A stretch of DNA of 64,000 nt from Streptacidiphilus sp. P02-A3a (GTDB lineage Bacteria > Actinomycetota > Actinomycetes > Streptomycetales > Streptomycetaceae), in the NCBI RefSeq assembly GCF_014084105.1, contig NZ_CP048289.1, positions 9,123,922 through 9,187,921 of the forward strand, given 5' to 3'. The notes beneath the pieces are model-generated. The model had not been told where the DNA came from and made no database searches. It saw only the letters and a list, made by a program, of their open reading frames with translations. Shown here piece by piece: positions 1 through 9,112 of this stretch. Position numbers and translations under genes: made by a program. Every line of letters starts with the position of its first letter. The first letter of the stretch is position 1.

Positions 1-1006
1 TGGAACGCCGAAGGGGCGCGCTCCCGACCCGGGCGGCAGCCCTGGCCTCATCCACGGCCAGCTCCGCATCGCCCGTGACCAGGTAGTACAGGCTTCGCAG
101 ATCACTGCCCGAGGTCACCTGAGCGGGCGCGTCACGCATTTCTCGGCACAATTCGAGGAACCGCTCGCGATCGCATGGCTCAGCTGACGTGGCCTCCATC
201 GCATACGCAAGCGCCCGCGCAAGGGTCTGCTGGGCACCCGCACGTTCCACCGCAGAGACCCCTGGCGCCTTCGCCACGCTCTCCGCGACCCTCACAGCCT
301 CGCGGTAGCGGCCTTCGCCCAAGAGCACTGGCAGTTCGGCCTTCCTGCCCTCGGCGGAATCGCGCCACTCCGGGTCTGAGCAGTCCTCGATCAACCGCCG
401 CGCCTCCGTGACACTTCGCTGGAGAGCAGCCAACACCTGCAAGCCCTGATCCCCTCCACGGTTCCGGGAGCCGACGGAGCGGCCGCCCGCCGCGGCACTC
501 GGGATGCTGCGAAACCCGCCCAGCCGAACCAGTGCCGTCCCGAGGCAAACAATGCCTGCCGCCACCCCGAAGGGCCCCGGAGCGAACAGCAGCCCCCAGC
601 CCGTCAGCCCTTGAACAGTCAGCGTGATCAGCACGAGAGCCACGAGGCGCGCCTTCGTCGTTCCCGCAGGCTGCACGGCCACCCGAGTCCTGAGCACAGG
701 GACGGGAATTCGACGGACCATGAGGATCCGGCTGCTGCTGAGGGAGGTGTGGAGCGCAGGCCCCAATCCCCATGAGATGAGCTTGGCCTCCACCCCGAAG
801 CGACGCCCGAGCATAAGAACGATCAGCGACCACATCATGACCGGCAGGGCTGCGCCCAGATAGGCGCCACCGAGCGAAGCGCCGATCCGCTCTGGAGTGA
901 CCGGCGCACCGAACAGCGCGAACTCGTATCCACCCAGGACAATCAGCCCTGAAAGCACGCGAATGACGGCCGTGGTGCCAGTTGAGGACGATCTTCGATC
1001 AGCCAT
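1..1006 (-). CDS. Membrane protein, C-terminus cut by window edge
   Basis: The frame starts at ATG 1006 and is still open at base 1, so 335 codons are visible. The first ~150 residues hold four or five hydrophobic segments (about residues 13-37, 45-62, 115-130, 135-150); the remainder is soluble, acidic and helix-like. The stretch FGVEAKLISWGLGP near residue 65 resembles the segment that follows the zinc motif in M50 (site-2 protease) relatives, but no HExxH is present, so this would be a non-catalytic relative at most. It diverges from the thioredoxin/NHL gene with 65 bp between starts. Function unknown; the frame is real because codon bias is consistent throughout. Confidence 0.6.
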   Translation of the reverse strand, partial: MADRRSSSTGTTAVIRVLSGLIVLGGYEFALFGAPVTPERIGASLGGAYLGAALPVMMWSLIVLMLGRRFGVEAKLISWGLGPALHTSLSSSRILMVRRIPVPVLRTRVAVQPAGTTKARLVALVLITLTVQGLTGWGLLFAPGPFGVAAGIVCLGTALVRLGGFRSIPSAAAGGRSVGSRNRGGDQGLQVLAALQRSVTEARRLIEDCSDPEWRDSAEGRKAELPVLLGEGRYREAVRVAESVAKAPGVSAVERAGAQQTLARALAYAMEATSAEPCDRERFLELCREMRDAPAQVTSGSDLRSLYYLVTGDAELAVDEARAAARVGSAPLRRS

Positions 1007-1071
1007 GGCGGAGATGTTCCCAGAAGCGCACCGGACGAGGGACACCGGGGCGTGCCCTCCAGAGGAGAGCA

Positions 1072-2931
1072 ATGCCGGAATACGTCCACAGCCCGATGCG
1101 GTTGGATGCAGGTATGGCAACACGTGCACGCGTTCGCGCCCCCGAACTAGTCGGCAAGGGCGGATGGATCAACACCGGTGGCAAGGACCTCACCCTCGCG
1201 GACTTGCGAGGTAAGTGCGTCATCGTGGACTTCTGGACCTTCTGCTGCATCAACTGCCTGCATGTCCTGGACGAGCTGCGGGAGTTGGAGGAGAAGCACC
1301 GGGACACGCTGGTGATCGTCGGGGTGCACTCGCCGAAGTTCGTGCACGAGGCCGAGCACCAGGCCGTGGTGGACGCCGTCGACCGGTACGACGTGCGGCA
1401 CCCGGTGCTGGACGATCCGCAGCTGGCCACCTGGAAGCAGTACGCCGTGCGGGCCTGGCCGACGCTGGTGGTGATCGACCCCGAGGGGTACGTGGTCGCG
1501 CAGCACGCCGGGGAGGGGCACGCGCACGCCATCGCCGCGCTGGTCGCGGAGCTGGAGGCGGAGCATGCCGCCAAGGGGACGCTGCGCCGGGGCGACAGCC
1601 CGTACGTCGCGCCGGTCGCCGAACCGGGGGTGCTGCGGTTCCCCGGGAAGGCGCTGCGACTGCCCTCCGGCGGCTACCTGGTGGCCGACTCCGGGCACCA
1701 CTCGCTGGTCGAGCTCGCCGAGGACGGCGAGACGCCGCTGCGGCGGATCGGCAGCGGCGAGCGCGGCTTCGCCGACGGCCCCGCCGGGCAGGCCGCGTTC
1801 AGCGAGCCGCAGGGCCTGGCGCTGCTGCCGGACGGCGGGATCGTGGTCGCCGACACCGTCAACCACGCGCTGCGCCGGGTCGACCCGGCTACCGGCGAGG
1901 TGACCACCCTGGCCGGGACCGGACGCCAGTGGTGGCAGAACTCGCCCACCTCAGGGCCCGGGCCCGAGGTGGACCTCTCCTCACCCTGGGACGTCGCCTG
2001 GTTCGACGACCGGGTCTGGGTGGCCATGGCCGGGACCCACCAGCTGTGGACCTACGACCCGCGGACCGGGACGGTCGCCGTCGCGGCGGGCACCACCAAC
2101 GAGGGCCTGGTCGACGGGCCCGCCGCCGAGGCGTGGTTCGCCCAGCCGTCCGGCCTGGCGGCCACCCCGGAGCGGCTGTGGGTGGCCGACTCCGAGACCT
2201 CCGCGCTGCGCCATGTTTCACGTGAAACGGACGGCTCGTACACGGTCCGCACCGCCGTCGGCACCGGACTGTTCGACTTCGGCCACCGCGACGGCGAGGC
2301 CGCGCAGGCGCTGTTGCAGCACCCGCTCGGGGTGACCGCGCTCCCGGACGGCTCGGTCGCCGTCGCCGACACCTACAACCACGCGCTGCGCCGGTTCGAC
2401 CCGGCCACCGGCGAGGTCAGCACGCTGGCCACCGACCTGCGCGAGCCCAGTGGCGCGCTGGTGGTGGACGGCGACATCGTGGTGGTCGAGTCGGCCCGGC
2501 ACCGGCTCACCCGGCTGCGCCTCCCGGAGGAGGCACTGTCCGTCGCCGCGACCGCGCACCGCACCCAGCGTCCGGCCACCGAGGTCGCCCCCGGTGAGCT
2601 GCGGCTGGACGTGATCTTCACGCCCCCGGCCGGGCAGAAGCTGGACGAGTCGTACGGGCCCGCCACCCGGCTGCTGGTCAGCGCGACCCCGCCGGAACTG
2701 CTGCTGGACGGCGCGGGCGCGGACACCGCGCTGGGCCGTTCACTGCTGCTGAACGAGTCGGTCGCCGAGGGGGTGCTGCACATCAGCGCGATGGCGGCCT
2801 CCTGCGACGACGACCCGGCCATCGAGTTCCCCACCTGCCACGTGCACCAGCAGGACTGGGGCGTCCCGGTCCGGCTGGTGCCGGGCGCGGCTGCCCGGCT
2901 GCCGCTGGTACTGGCGGGCATGGACGAGTAG
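1072..2931 (+). CDS. Thioredoxin-like/NHL-repeat protein
   Basis: 619 residues. An N-terminal thioredoxin-like domain (about residues 25-160) carries the redox motif CCINC at 58-62 and a cis-proline region (RAWPTL). Residues ~190-500 contain NHL-type beta-propeller blades recognisable by repeated LPDG..VADT.NHALRR patterns, and a ~110-residue C-terminal domain follows. I chose ATG 1072 because AGGAG lies 5-9 bases upstream; ATG 1114 is a plausible alternative because conserved similarity begins near VRAPELVGKGG. No signal peptide is seen, so it is probably cytosolic. The family is widespread in actinobacteria and its substrate is unknown. It ends at a 17-bp hairpin shared with the convergent aminopeptidase gene. 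Confidence 0.88.
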   Translation: MPEYVHSPMRLDAGMATRARVRAPELVGKGGWINTGGKDLTLADLRGKCVIVDFWTFCCINCLHVLDELRELEEKHRDTLVIVGVHSPKFVHEAEHQAVVDAVDRYDVRHPVLDDPQLATWKQYAVRAWPTLVVIDPEGYVVAQHAGEGHAHAIAALVAELEAEHAAKGTLRRGDSPYVAPVAEPGVLRFPGKALRLPSGGYLVADSGHHSLVELAEDGETPLRRIGSGERGFADGPAGQAAFSEPQGLALLPDGGIVVADTVNHALRRVDPATGEVTTLAGTGRQWWQNSPTSGPGPEVDLSSPWDVAWFDDRVWVAMAGTHQLWTYDPRTGTVAVAAGTTNEGLVDGPAAEAWFAQPSGLAATPERLWVADSETSALRHVSRETDGSYTVRTAVGTGLFDFGHRDGEAAQALLQHPLGVTALPDGSVAVADTYNHALRRFDPATGEVSTLATDLREPSGALVVDGDIVVVESARHRLTRLRLPEEALSVAATAHRTQRPATEVAPGELRLDVIFTPPAGQKLDESYGPATRLLVSATPPELLLDGAGADTALGRSLLLNESVAEGVLHISAMAASCDDDPAIEFPTCHVHQQDWGVPVRLVPGAAARLPLVLAGMDE

Positions 2932-2932
2932 A

Positions 2933-2984
2933 CCGCTGGGGCCGTGCCCACCGCGCCACCGGGCGACGGGCACGGCCCCAGCGG
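2933..2984. terminator. Bidirectional hairpin terminator
   Basis: A perfect 17-bp stem (CCGCTGGGGCCGTGCCC at 2933-2949, complement at 2968-2984) with an 18-base loop lies between the stops of two convergent genes. There is no clear T-tract, as is usual in high-GC actinobacteria. Confidence 0.8.
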
Positions 2985-2990
2985 GGCGGG

Positions 2991-4304
2991 TCAGGCCTCC
3001 AGGAACGCCTTCAGCGCGGACGCCAGCAGGAACGGGTCATCCGCCCCGCACAGCTCCCGCGAGGAGTGCATCGACAGCGCGGCGATGCCGCAGTCGATGG
3101 TGGAGATGCCCAGCCGGGCGGCGGTGATCGGACCGATCGTGGTGCCGCAGGCCACCGAGTTGTTGGAGACGAAGGTCTGCCAGGGCACCCCGGCCCGCTC
3201 GCAGGCCGCCGCGAAGAGCGCGCGCCCGGTGCCGTTGGTGGCGTACCGGTTGTTGACGTTCACCTTGAGGATCGGGCCGCCGTTGGGCAGCGGGTGGTGA
3301 CCCGGGTCGTGCCGCTCGCTGTAGTTGGGGTGGACCGCGTGGCCCATGTCCGAGGACAGGCAGACCGACCCGGCCAGCGCCCGCGCCCGGTCCTCGGTCG
3401 TACCGCCCCGGGAGAACACCGAGCGCTCCAGCACCGTGCCGAGCAGCGGTCCCTGCGCGCCGGTGTCGGACTCGCTGCCGGTCTCCTCGTGGTCGAAGGC
3501 GGCCAGCACCGGGATGTACGGCAGCGTCCCGCCGGAGGCGGCCCCGGCGACCGCGCCGAGGGCGACCGTGGCGGCGTGCAGCGACAGCAGGTTGTCCAGC
3601 CGGGCGGCGGCCAGCAGCTCCCGGTCCCGGCCCAGGTAGGACGGCGGCTGGATGTCGTGGGTCATCAGGTCCCAGCCGGTGACCTGGTCCGGCCGCACCC
3701 CGGCCGCCTCGGCGACGTAGCTGATCAGCGAGCCCTCGGTGACGCTGCCCAGGCCCCAGATCGGCAGCAGGTGCCGCTGCCGGTCGAGCGTCAGGCTGTC
3801 GTTGACGCTGCGGTCGAGGTGGATGGCGAGCTGCGGGACCCGCAGCAGCGGCTCGTCCAGCTGGACCAGCCGGACGCTGCCGTCCCGCAGCACCAGCCGT
3901 CCGGACAGGCCGAGGTCGCGGTCCAGCCAGGAGTTCAGCAGCGGGCCGCCGTAGATCTCCACCGCGACCTGCCGCCAGCCGGCCGAGCCGGTGTCCGGGA
4001 TCGGCTTGACCCGCAGGTTGGGCGAGTCGGTGTGGACGCCGACGATCCGGAACGGGGTCTCCGGGTCCGCGCCCTCCGGGGTGTACCAGGCGATCAGCGC
4101 GCCGCCTCGGATCAGGTACCGGCCACCGGGGGTGCCCTCCCAGGCGGCGGTCTCCTCGACCTGCCGGAAGCCGGCCTTCTCCAGGCGTTCCGCGGCGGTC
4201 GCCACGGCGTGGAACGGAGACGGGCTGACTTTCAGGAACGTGATGAGGTCGTCGGTGTGGCTGCGGTCGAAGGCCACAGAGCCCACGCCGGTTGCGCTGG
4301 TCAA
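2991..4304 (-). CDS. M18 family aminopeptidase
   Basis: 437 residues, the usual length for the aspartyl aminopeptidase family, a cytosolic dinuclear zinc enzyme that removes N-terminal residues from peptides. Visible metal and catalytic motifs in order: VGVHTDSPN (His91), AARLDNLLS, DHEETGSES (about 271-279), SSDMGHAVHPNY and the final SMHSSRE (His near 411). Start ATG 4304 gives the normal N-terminus, with the domain beginning at about residue 15. It stands alone and converges on the thioredoxin/NHL gene. Confidence 0.93.
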   Translation of the reverse strand: MTSATGVGSVAFDRSHTDDLITFLKVSPSPFHAVATAAERLEKAGFRQVEETAAWEGTPGGRYLIRGGALIAWYTPEGADPETPFRIVGVHTDSPNLRVKPIPDTGSAGWRQVAVEIYGGPLLNSWLDRDLGLSGRLVLRDGSVRLVQLDEPLLRVPQLAIHLDRSVNDSLTLDRQRHLLPIWGLGSVTEGSLISYVAEAAGVRPDQVTGWDLMTHDIQPPSYLGRDRELLAAARLDNLLSLHAATVALGAVAGAASGGTLPYIPVLAAFDHEETGSESDTGAQGPLLGTVLERSVFSRGGTTEDRARALAGSVCLSSDMGHAVHPNYSERHDPGHHPLPNGGPILKVNVNNRYATNGTGRALFAAACERAGVPWQTFVSNNSVACGTTIGPITAARLGISTIDCGIAALSMHSSRELCGADDPFLLASALKAFLEA

Positions 4305-4435
4305 TGCTGCTCCTGGTGAGGGTAGGGAGGCAGGTTCGGCGTGAGGCCGTCCACCGCCGAGCCTACGCCCGTGGCCGGTACGCCCACGGGCGTACGCCGC
4401 CTCCGCGGCGGCGCCCGCCCGTGGGCCGGAGACGG

Positions 4436-4470
4436 GGCAGGGCCCCGAGGCGTCGCCTCGGGGCCCTGCC
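4436..4470 (-). terminator. Hairpin terminator after acyl-CoA dehydrogenase
   Basis: Perfect 16-bp stem (GGCAGGGCCCCGAGGC at 4436-4451, partner 4455-4470) with a three-base loop, about 60 bases past the stop of the minus-strand acyl-CoA dehydrogenase. Other GC-rich inverted repeats lie at 4365-4430. Confidence 0.75.
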
Positions 4471-4528
4471 GTCGCGGGCTGCCGGACCGGTCCCCGTGGA
4501 CCGGGTCCGGCGGTGACCAGGGGTGCGG

Positions 4529-6358
4529 TCAGAAGGCCGCCTCGGGCAGGTCCATGATCGCGTTGTCGACGTTCTCGACCAGCAGCCGCTGGCTGTGGAC
4601 CAGCGGCAGGATGGTCCGGGTGAAGAAGCGGGCAGCGGCGATCTTGCCCTGGTAGAAGGCCACGTCCTTGTCGGAGGCCCCGGCGGCCAGCTTGGCCTGG
4701 GCGACCGACGCCTGGCGCAGCAGCAGCCAGCCGAGCACCACGTCGCCGGAGGCGAGCAGCAGCCGGGTGGTGTTCTGGCCGACCAGGTACATGTTGCGGG
4801 TGTCCTGCTCGACCGAGCCCAGCTGGGCCAGCATCGCGCCGACGATGGCCTCCAGGTCACCGGCGGCAGCGGCCAGCGAGTCCCGCTCCACGGCGAGGCC
4901 GTCGCCGCCGAGGCCGCCCGCGACGGCCTTCTGGATCTGCTCGGAGAGCGCGGTCAGCGCCTGCCCCTGGTCCTTGACGATCTTCCGGAAGAAGAAGTCC
5001 TGGCCCTGGATGGCGGTGGTGCCCTCGTACAGGGTGTCGATCTTGGCGTCCCGGATGTACTGCTCGATCGGGTACTCCTGAAGGTAGCCGGAGCCGCCGA
5101 AGGTCTGCAGCGACTGGGCCAGCTGCTCGTAGGACTTCTCCGAGCCGTAGCCCTTGACGATGGGCAGCAGCAGGTCGTTCAGCCGCTCGGCCGCGTCGGC
5201 GGACTCGCCGCGCGCCTTGAGCAGGACGATCTCGTCCTGGACGGACGCGGTGTAGAGCACCAGCGCGCGCATGCCCTCGGCGTAGGCCTTCTGGGTGAGC
5301 AGCGAGCGGCGGACGTCCGGGTGGTGGGTGATGGTGACCCGGGGCGCGGTCTTGTCCAGGAACTCGGCCAGGTCCGGGCCCTGCACCCGCTCCTTGGCGT
5401 ACTCCAGCGCGTTCAGGTAGCCGGTGGAGAGGGTGGCGATGGCCTTGGTTCCCACCATCATCCGGGCGAACTCGATGATCCGGAACATCTGCCGGATGCC
5501 GTCGTGCTTCTCGCCGAGCAGCCAGCCCCGGGCCGGGTGCCGGTCACCGAAGGTGAGCTCGCAGGTGTTGGAGGCCTTGAGGCCCATCTTGTGCTCGACG
5601 TTGGTGGCGTAGACGCCGTTGCGCTCGCCGAGCTCGCCGGTCGCCCAGTCGAAGTCGTACTTGGGCACGATGAACAGCGACAGGCCCTTGGTGCCCGGGC
5701 CGTGGCCCTCGGGGCGGGCCAGCACCAGGTGGATGATGTTCTCGGACAGGTCGTGCTCGCCCGAGGTGATGAAGCGCTTGACGCCCTCGATGTGCCAGCT
5801 GCCGTCCTCCTGGCGGACGGCCTTGGCGCGGCCCGCGCCGACGTCCGAACCGGCGTCGGGCTCGGTCAGCACCATGGTGGAACCCCAGCCGTGGTCCGCC
5901 ATCAGCTTGGCGACCTGGTGCTGCTCCTCGGTGCCCTCCTCGGCGATGACGCCGGCGAAGGCCGCGCCGGAGGAGTACATCCACAGGGCGGGGTTGGCCC
6001 CGAGCACCATCTCGGCGTAGGACCAGATCAGGCTGTTGGGGGTGGGCGTGCCGCCGATCGACTCGGGGATGCCCAGCCGCCACCACTCGGCGTCCATGTA
6101 CGCCTGGTAGCTCTTCTTGAAGCTCTCCGGCAGCGGCGCGGTGTTGGTCTCCGGGTCGAACACCGGGGGGTTGCGGTCGGCGTCGACGAAGGACTCGGCG
6201 AGTTCGTTCTCGGCAAGGCGGGATATCTCGGCGAGGATGCTCTTCGCCGTGTCGACGTCCATGTCGGCGAACGGTCCGCTGCCATAGACCTCGTCACGCC
6301 CGAACACCTCGAAGAGGTTGAACTCCAGGTCGCGGAGGTTCGACTTGTAGTGACCCAT
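4529..6358 (-). CDS. Acyl-CoA dehydrogenase, long form
   Basis: 609 residues, the length of the actinobacterial FadE subclass that carries an additional C-terminal domain. It would oxidise acyl-CoA to enoyl-CoA using FAD and pass electrons to ETF. The N-terminal extension ([13 protein letters not shown]) is typical; the flavin region [17 protein letters not shown] and the C-terminal [12 protein letters not shown] (about residues 442-453, containing the expected catalytic-base region) are visible. I chose ATG 6358 because GGAGCAGG sits upstream; an earlier in-frame start at 6379 lacks this support. Monocistronic. An inverted repeat at 6445-6460 may be its operator. Confidence 0.93.
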   Translation of the reverse strand: MGHYKSNLRDLEFNLFEVFGRDEVYGSGPFADMDVDTAKSILAEISRLAENELAESFVDADRNPPVFDPETNTAPLPESFKKSYQAYMDAEWWRLGIPESIGGTPTPNSLIWSYAEMVLGANPALWMYSSGAAFAGVIAEEGTEEQHQVAKLMADHGWGSTMVLTEPDAGSDVGAGRAKAVRQEDGSWHIEGVKRFITSGEHDLSENIIHLVLARPEGHGPGTKGLSLFIVPKYDFDWATGELGERNGVYATNVEHKMGLKASNTCELTFGDRHPARGWLLGEKHDGIRQMFRIIEFARMMVGTKAIATLSTGYLNALEYAKERVQGPDLAEFLDKTAPRVTITHHPDVRRSLLTQKAYAEGMRALVLYTASVQDEIVLLKARGESADAAERLNDLLLPIVKGYGSEKSYEQLAQSLQTFGGSGYLQEYPIEQYIRDAKIDTLYEGTTAIQGQDFFFRKIVKDQGQALTALSEQIQKAVAGGLGGDGLAVERDSLAAAAGDLEAIVGAMLAQLGSVEQDTRNMYLVGQNTTRLLLASGDVVLGWLLLRQASVAQAKLAAGASDKDVAFYQGKIAAARFFTRTILPLVHSQRLLVENVDNAIMDLPEAAF

Positions 6359-6444
6359 TACCTGCTCCGGTGATCGCAACGGCTAGGTGCCGGGTTCATT
6401 ACGGACGCCGTGGCGCCATCGATCCCAGCGATGTGTCCCATGAT

Positions 6445-6460
6445 GCTACCCATTGGTAAC
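6445..6460 (-). promoter_or_regulatory. Possible operator/promoter of the acyl-CoA dehydrogenase
   Basis: GCTACC-CATT-GGTAAC is a 6+4+6 inverted repeat with one mismatch in an AT-richer patch. On the minus strand it lies between a TTGAAA-like -35 (6466-6471) and a TAGCAT-like -10 (6445-6450 region) with a short spacer, so a repressor bound here would cover the promoter. Prediction only. Confidence 0.4.
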
Positions 6461-6503
6461 TTATTTCAAGCCCACCGGGCCGTCCGGACGACGCCGGACT
6501 CGC

Positions 6504-6519
6504 TAGCCTTGGCACCGTG
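6504..6519 (+). promoter_or_regulatory. Leaderless promoter of SseB gene
   Basis: TAGCCT (6504-6509) is followed after seven bases by the GTG start at 6517, with no ribosome binding site. The mRNA should begin at the start codon. Confidence 0.55.
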
Positions 6520-7026
6520 TACGGCTACGAGCAGACGACGAGCGGCACCGGACCGGGCTACCAGAGCGGCCCCTACCAGCAGCAACAGCAGCCGATGGGG
6601 CAGCCCGGCATGGGCGGGCCCGACGTCGGCGGCTACGGGCAGCAGCCACCGCTGTACCCGGAACCCTCGCCGCCCTCACTGTCGGACGCGATCCGCGCGT
6701 TCACCACCGGGTCGCTGCCGGTCGAGGACTTCCAGGCGATCTTCATCACCTCCAAGGTCTACTGTCCGCGCGGCGAGCGCCCGGGCTTCCTGGCCCTGCA
6801 CAACACCCCGCAGCCGGTGATCCCGATGTTCAGCTCGCTGAAGGAGCTGCGGCGCTACGCGGGCAAGGACTCCAAGCACTTCACCGTGACCGGCGCCGAG
6901 GTGCTGGACCTGCTGCCGACCGGCTACGGCTTCGCCATGGACATGGAGGGCGAGCACCGGATGGTGTTCGACGCCAAGGCCGTGGAGCAGATGGTCGACT
7001 TCACCATGCGGCGGATGTACGGCTGA
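6517..7026 (+). CDS. SseB family protein
   Basis: 169 residues starting at GTG 6517. Residues 1-50 are a low-complexity Gly/Gln/Pro/Tyr-rich tail; residues ~52-165 form the SseB N-terminal-type domain (LPVEDFQAIF..., TGYGFAMDMEGEH..., MVDFTMRRMYG). No signal peptide or membrane segment. SseB-domain proteins are common in Streptomyces and their biochemical role is not established. Transcribed divergently from the acyl-CoA dehydrogenase. Confidence 0.8.
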   Translation: MYGYEQTTSGTGPGYQSGPYQQQQQPMGQPGMGGPDVGGYGQQPPLYPEPSPPSLSDAIRAFTTGSLPVEDFQAIFITSKVYCPRGERPGFLALHNTPQPVIPMFSSLKELRRYAGKDSKHFTVTGAEVLDLLPTGYGFAMDMEGEHRMVFDAKAVEQMVDFTMRRMYG

Positions 7027-7080
7027 GCCGCCGCCCGCCCGGCCCCCGACGGGGCGGCCCCGGCGGACGCATGAATCGAT

Positions 7081-7124
7081 AGTTGAAACTTCAACTTGCA
7101 TTAGGTTGATACTTCAACTACCTT
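7081..7124 (+). promoter_or_regulatory. Pirin promoter with two MarR-like operators
   Basis: AGTTGAA-AC-TTCAACT (7081-7096) is a perfect 7+2+7 inverted repeat, and GTTGATACTTCAAC (7105-7118) repeats it with one mismatch 23 bp downstream, centre to centre. The second copy lies inside the spacer of a predicted promoter (TTGCAT 7096-7101, 17 bp, TACCTT 7119-7124). The symmetry suggests a MarR-family repressor, which is not encoded nearby. Confidence 0.65.
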
Positions 7125-7172
7125 GGGACCTGTCGGTACCCCACCGGCCCTGGCGTTCCCTAGGAGGTTGAC

Positions 7173-8132
7173 ATGCCCGCAGTGACCGTCGAGAACCCGT
7201 TGGTCCTGCCGCGGGTGGAGACCCCGGACCCGACCACCACCGTGCCCCGCCCCGTCGTCCAGGTCGCCACCGCGCCCGAGGGCTACGAGGGCGAGGGCTT
7301 CCCCGTCCGCCGCGCGTTCGCGCGGGTGCACACCTCGCTGCTGGACCCCTTCATCATGATGGACCAGATGGGTGAGGTGGAGTACGCCGCGGGCGAGCCC
7401 AAGGGCACCCCGTGGCACCCGCACCGCGGCTTCGAGACCGTGACCTACCTGATCGACGGCAAGTTCATCCACCGCGACTCGACCGGCGGCGGCGGCGCGC
7501 TCGGCGACGGCGACACCCAGTGGATGACGGCCGGCTCGGGGATCCTGCACATCGAGACCCCGCCCGAGGACCTGGTGATCTCCGGCGGCCTCTTCCACGG
7601 GCTCCAGCTCTGGGTCAACCTGCCCGCCTCGGACAAGCTGATCCGGCCGAAGTACCAGGACATCTCCGGGAGCAACGTCAAGCTGCTGGCCAGCCCCGAC
7701 GGCGGCACCCTGCTGCGGCTGATCGCGGGTTCGATCGGCGGCGTCCAGGGCCCCGGGACCACGCACACCCCGATCACCATGATCCACGCCACGCTCAACC
7801 CGGGGGCGTCGGTCACCCTGCCCTGGCGCAGCGACTTCAACGCCCTGGTGTACGCCCTCAACGGGCGCGGCACGGCGGGCGCGGAGAAGCGGCCGTTCGG
7901 CATGGGCAAGGCCGTGGTCTTCGGCGAGGGCGACAGCATCACCATCGCGGCCGACCCCACCCAGGAGTCACGCTCGCCCAACCTGGACGTGGTCATCCTC
8001 GGCGGCCTGCCGATCCGCGAGCCGGTGGCCCACTACGGACCGTTCGTGATGAACAGCCACCGCGAACTCCAGCAGGCCATGGAGGATTTCCAGTCCGGGA
8101 AATTCGGGCAAATCCCTGCAGAACACAGCTGA
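7173..8132 (+). CDS. Pirin family protein (cupin)
   Basis: 319 residues. Start ATG 7173 follows a strong AGGAGGT. The N-terminal cupin carries the pirin metal motif (HPHRGFETVTY, with a downstream HIETPPED), and a C-terminal cupin follows. Pirins bind iron or another divalent metal; some are quercetinases, others redox sensors, and the substrate cannot be read from sequence. The double operator upstream suggests induction by a small molecule or oxidant. Monocistronic. Confidence 0.9.
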   Translation: MPAVTVENPLVLPRVETPDPTTTVPRPVVQVATAPEGYEGEGFPVRRAFARVHTSLLDPFIMMDQMGEVEYAAGEPKGTPWHPHRGFETVTYLIDGKFIHRDSTGGGGALGDGDTQWMTAGSGILHIETPPEDLVISGGLFHGLQLWVNLPASDKLIRPKYQDISGSNVKLLASPDGGTLLRLIAGSIGGVQGPGTTHTPITMIHATLNPGASVTLPWRSDFNALVYALNGRGTAGAEKRPFGMGKAVVFGEGDSITIAADPTQESRSPNLDVVILGGLPIREPVAHYGPFVMNSHRELQQAMEDFQSGKFGQIPAEHS

Positions 8133-8285
8133 GTTGCCCGGGAATCCATGAATAGCGTAGGCCCCCGATGTGACGTGTCAGTGCGGTGTCGTACTGTCCT
8201 GACCGTTGGCGCGTGAGCGCGGAAGCAGAGGGCTTCCCGATCCGCTCCGCGTCCGTGCTCCGGCACGCACATCAGGGGGCTTTAC

Positions 8286-9047
8286 GTGAAACTCCGCAAC
8301 ACTTTCGGCACCGTCCTGGCCGCTGCCGCCGGCGTCATCGGTATGGCCGCCGCGCCCGCCATGGCTGCCGCGCCCGCCACGACGCACTCGGCGGCCACCG
8401 TCGTGAAGAAGACCCCGGCGCTGTCCCTCAGCTTCAACTCCACCTGGCTGGGATACGGGCAGTGGATCGAGGGCACCGTGCACCTCGGCCCCACCGCCAC
8501 CAACCGCACCGTCACCGTCCACGCCGAGAACTGGCAGAACCACGCGACCTTCGTCGCCGCCACCGGCACGGTCAACAGCGCGGGCAACTTCAGCTTCAAG
8601 TACTGGGCGTCGCAGAGCCGCACCTGGTGGGCCTCCTTCGGCGGCGACGCCAAGGACAACGCGGTGAACACCCAGGGCGCCGCGGTGCGTGTCGCCTCGG
8701 TGACCCAGGAGGGGCTGGTCAACGCCTACTCGCACATCAGCTGGGGCGGCCACACGGTCGAGCTCTACCACGGCTCCAGCGGCGCGCAGATGGGCGTCAA
8801 GGTCACCCCGAACAAGCCGGGTGAGGACATCTACGTCACCGCCTACGGCTACTACCAGGGCCAGTGGCAGCTCATGGACAACGCGCAGGCCGAACCGCTC
8901 GACTCGTCCAGCGCGGCCGGGATGTACTTCAACACCGCCCACCGCTGGCCGGAGGGCATGGTGGTCCGCCTGGTCACCTCTTACAAGGGCGACACCGCCA
9001 ACGTCGGCAGCACCGCCGCGCCGGTGTACTTCGAGCTGACGAAGTAG
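8286..9047 (+). CDS. Small secreted protein, unknown function
   Basis: 253 residues from GTG 8286. Residues 1-27 form a clear Sec signal peptide with an AMA-like cleavage site. The mature protein is rich in Thr, Trp and Tyr and looks like one or two beta-sandwich (immunoglobulin-like) modules, for example residues ~45-135 (LSFNSTWLGYGQWIEG... WWASFGGDAKDN) and ~140-253. No catalytic motif is recognisable. Likely an extracellular or cell-surface protein; family not recognised. Confidence 0.75.
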   Translation: MKLRNTFGTVLAAAAGVIGMAAAPAMAAAPATTHSAATVVKKTPALSLSFNSTWLGYGQWIEGTVHLGPTATNRTVTVHAENWQNHATFVAATGTVNSAGNFSFKYWASQSRTWWASFGGDAKDNAVNTQGAAVRVASVTQEGLVNAYSHISWGGHTVELYHGSSGAQMGVKVTPNKPGEDIYVTAYGYYQGQWQLMDNAQAEPLDSSSAAGMYFNTAHRWPEGMVVRLVTSYKGDTANVGSTAAPVYFELTK

Positions 9048-9059
9048 TCCGCCGTCCGG

Positions 9060-9106
9060 CTGGGGCGTTGGTTGCCGTGGTGCACACCGGTCACCCGACG
9101 CCCCAG
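9060..9106. terminator. Hairpin between convergent genes
   Basis: CTGGGGCGT (9060-9068) pairs with ACGCCCCAG (9098-9106) around a 29-base loop, between the secreted-protein gene and the PP2C-like gene. Confidence 0.5.
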
Positions 9107-9112
9107 TCGCCG

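Noticed and set aside
4523-6373. A 616-codon open frame opposite the acyl-CoA dehydrogenase
   Set aside because: It mirrors the real gene codon for codon in very GC-rich DNA, has a low-complexity Gly/Val/Gln/Arg composition and no ribosome binding site.
7119-7145. Similarity of the pirin leader to the cassette junction (GGGGTAC and TCCCAAGGT on the minus strand)
   Set aside because: The two blocks are seven bases apart here and two in the junctions, and no qor sequence or TA gene is near. Probably chance, though a genome search for the 20-mer would settle it.
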